From UBA1738 sp045538755 (GTDB lineage Bacteria; Bacillota; Clostridia; UBA1381), in the NCBI GenBank assembly GCA_045538755.1, contig JAZQEC010000027.1, positions 1-33,528 of the forward strand: a stretch of 33,528 bases of DNA. The letters are read 5' to 3'. Positions 32,720 through 33,528 of this stretch are shown piece after piece. Made by a program: the position numbers and the translations under genes. Below the pieces are notes generated by a model. The model had not been told where the DNA came from and ran no database searches. It worked only from the letters and a program-made list of their open reading frames with translations. Positions within the stretch are counted from its first letter, which is position 1. Every line of letters begins with the position of its first letter.

Positions 32720-32965
32720 TTAGTCAAGCGTTTTGTATTCTGTTACAGCGTTTAGATAGGCTTCGGTGTTGCCGTTGAGTATCAGATCGGCGTATGCAAT
32801 CGGGTCATTGTAGATAAGATAATCAAGCTCTGACCGCTGATACATATTATCGGCTACCTCGTTCTCAACCGCAATGGTATCAATGACAATTATAGTGCCG
32901 TCTGAGAACTTCAGCTCCACGCAGACCGTGTCAAAATTAAACTCGCATGATAATAGACGCTTCAT
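32720..32965 (-). CDS. DUF6061 family protein
   Basis: An 81-residue protein (MKRLLSCEFNFDTVCVELKF...) with the pattern I associate with DUF6061: an N-terminal strand pair (VCVELKFSDGTIIVIDT), then a helix rich in acidic and aromatic residues (SELDYLIYNDPIAYADLIL) and a short tail. The family is found mostly in conjugative and mobilizable elements of gut Firmicutes and has no known role. GGAGG lies eight bases before the ATG. It has its own terminator and is separate from the XRE operon downstream. Confidence 0.75.
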   Translation of the reverse strand: MKRLLSCEFNFDTVCVELKFSDGTIIVIDTIAVENEVADNMYQRSELDYLIYNDPIAYADLILNGNTEAYLNAVTEYKTLD

Positions 32966-33001
32966 AGTAAATCCTCCGTGCTTTCAAGTGTTTTGAGATA
33001 G

Positions 33002-33045
33002 AAAAAGAACGATGCTAAGTCTTTCGACTCGACATCGTTCTTTTT
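33002..33045. terminator. Strong bidirectional terminator-like hairpin
   Basis: AAAAAGAACGATG (33002-33014) and CATCGTTCTTTTT (33033-33045), 13 paired bases, with a nested AGTC/GACT in the loop and A/T tracts on both sides. Confidence 0.85.
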
Positions 33046-33065
33046 ATAGTGGTTTTCCAATCCTG

Positions 33066-33112
33066 TAAGACAGATGCCGTAAAATTATGATTTTTACGGA
33101 ATTACTGTCTTA
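33066..33112. repeat. Nested perfect inverted repeat
   Basis: TAAGACAG (33066-33073) pairs with CTGTCTTA (33105-33112), and inside it CCGTAAAA (33077-33084) pairs with TTTTACGG (33092-33099). There is no T tract, so it is not a simple terminator. It lies in a gene-free stretch (32966-33364) together with a GCTTTGC/GCAAAGC hairpin at 33177-33194. Confidence 0.7.
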
Positions 33113-33212
33113 TCGGCACACGGGAAAAGATGTCTTTTTTCTGGTAAAACCGAACAATATAGATGCATTTAAAAAAGCTTTGCGAATGCAAAGCCACCTT
33201 ACTTCTTCCTTA

Positions 33213-33325
33213 TTCACTATTACTTATTACTTTCAAAAAATCCGTACACCTTTTTATTCAAGGGAATAGTGAAGAGGTAATAAGTAATAAGTAAAAATCC
33301 GCACACTTTCGTGTACGGATTTTTT
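33213..33325. repeat. Alternative hairpin pair around the terminator
   Basis: AAAAAATCCGTACAC (33235-33249) is a perfect 15-base complement of GTGTACGGATTTTTT (33311-33325), whereas the nearer arm at 33293-33306 has one mismatch. TTCACTATT (33213-33221) pairs with AATAGTGAA (33265-33273), and GTAATAA is repeated at 33277-33294. The strand can therefore fold in two exclusive ways. Confidence 0.6.
33293..33325. terminator. Terminator after the tRNA remnant
   Basis: AAAAATCCGCACAC (33293-33306), loop TTTC, GTGTACGGATTTTTT (33311-33325). On the minus strand it follows directly the 3' end of the tRNA remnant, where a tRNA terminator would be expected. Confidence 0.8.
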
Positions 33326-33369
33326 GGGTGCAGGGGCCGGATTTGAACCAACGACCTCCGGGTTATGAG
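33325..33369 (-). tRNA. 3' half of initiator tRNA-fMet (CAU), 5' half missing
   Basis: Read on the minus strand from 33369: anticodon loop CTCATAA, stem strand CCCGG, variable loop AGGTC, T arm GTTGG-TTCAAAT-CCGGC, acceptor strand CCCTGCA, one base and CCA. The CCC after the CAT anticodon loop matches the G-C rich anticodon stem of initiator tRNA. Upstream of the loop (33370 onward) the expected anticodon-stem, D-arm and acceptor sequences are absent; only GTTAGAGTAC looks vaguely like a D arm. The break exactly at the anticodon loop is what integration into a tRNA gene leaves behind. Non-functional as it stands. Confidence 0.75.
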
Positions 33370-33528
33370 GTACTCTAACAAAACCGACTTTAAAATTGAT
33401 GTCCTTGACAGGACGAATGCTATTATCGAAAAACCGACCAAAGAGCCGACTAATGAAGGAAAGAATCGGCAGGTTAATTTTATAGGTGAATCGTCAAGAA
33501 AAGCCTTGGAGTATATTTATTGTCAAAG
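33365..33528 (+). CDS. Partial open frame running off the right edge
   Basis: An ATG at 33365 opens a frame of 54 codons to the window end without a stop (begins MRYSNKTDFKIDVLDRTN). There is no ribosome site, and the ATG is formed by the reverse complement of the tRNA anticodon, so the true start may be further on or the frame may be read from outside. Composition (Asp, Lys, Asn, Glu rich) looks protein-like. I do not recognise it. Confidence 0.3.
   Translation, partial: MRYSNKTDFKIDVLDRTNAIIEKPTKEPTNEGKNRQVNFIGESSRKALEYIYCQ

Larger units (their letters stand above)
27147..33292. mobile_element. Integrated element with large serine recombinase (right end not fixed)
   Basis: From just past the fabK stop the character changes: a large serine recombinase with its stop 43 bases from fabK, small accessory genes (acidic protein, DUF6061), an XRE-controlled operon of unknown proteins and dense inverted repeats. 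The recombinase region looks clearly richer in G and C than the housekeeping genes. All genes here run on the minus strand. The left end must lie in 27147-27188; a right end is not recognisable in the window, and the missing fab genes imply that it lies beyond. No relaxase, replication or conjugation gene is visible, so it may be an IME or part of a larger ICE. Confidence 0.65.

Noticed and set aside
33087..33269. 60-codon plus-strand frame
   Set aside because: Starts inside a perfect palindrome without a ribosome site and runs through repeats.
33220..33441. 73-codon minus-strand frame across the tRNA remnant
   Set aside because: It contains the RSLVQIRP-type translation typical of tRNA 3' ends and spans the terminator; it is a shadow of the tRNA fragment.

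Overview
The window looks like the chromosome of an anaerobic, spore-forming, AT-rich Firmicute of class Clostridia, probably a gut member of the Oscillospirales/Ruminococcaceae type. The evidence is a spoIIAA-spoIIAB-sigF sporulation operon, a glycyl radical enzyme with its radical SAM activase, the MEP isoprenoid genes dxs and ispE, a FabK-type enoyl-ACP reductase, a ClpE-like unfoldase with an N-terminal zinc finger, a 6S RNA, and Gram-positive spaced promoters (TTGACA-17-TATAAT type) with AGGAGG ribosome sites. Host assignment is inference from gene content; I could not run a search.

Layout. 1-126: two tandem minus-strand promoters of the kind found before rRNA operons, firing out of the left edge. 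154-4234 (minus): a four-gene run of glycyl radical enzyme, activase, PqqD-like protein and Ser/His S26-type peptidase. 4390-5225 (plus): ruvX and a DUF1292 gene, followed by 6S RNA (about 5289-5500). 5621-7997: a small unknown ORF convergent with sigF, then spoIIAB, spoIIAA and a two-OB-fold SSB-like gene (all minus). 8065-15616 (plus): valS, folC, dxs, tlyA, ispE. 15899-19532 (plus): nagA and clpE-like. 19572-20825 (minus): an HtrA-like membrane protein that has lost its catalytic His and Ser. 20962-24068 (plus): RNase M5, an ABC exporter and a HAD phosphatase. 24183-27146 (plus): a TetR-family regulator followed by fabH, acpP and fabK, with three copies of one palindrome (AGCACA-N3-TGTGCT) over the two promoters, which suggests a dedicated fatty-acid regulator.

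From about 27150 to at least 33290 the sequence is accessory. A large serine recombinase ends 43 bases after the fabK stop, where the rest of a fab operon would be expected, so an integrated element appears to start there. It carries the recombinase, an acidic partner protein, about 370 bases of non-coding DNA packed with inverted repeats, a tightly packed minus-strand operon (XRE regulator, a 481-residue protein with membrane-hydrolase-like His/Asp motifs, and a 369-residue coiled-coil/glycine-rich membrane protein), and a DUF6061 gene. I do not recognise the two large operon proteins. They are the best candidate here for an undescribed system, plausibly defence or toxin-like, and that is inference from architecture and context only.

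At the right edge, several nested palindromes and a terminator lead into the 3' half of an initiator tRNA (anticodon loop to acceptor end, minus strand), cut exactly at the anticodon loop. That is the appearance of an attachment-site remnant of a second element continuing past the window.
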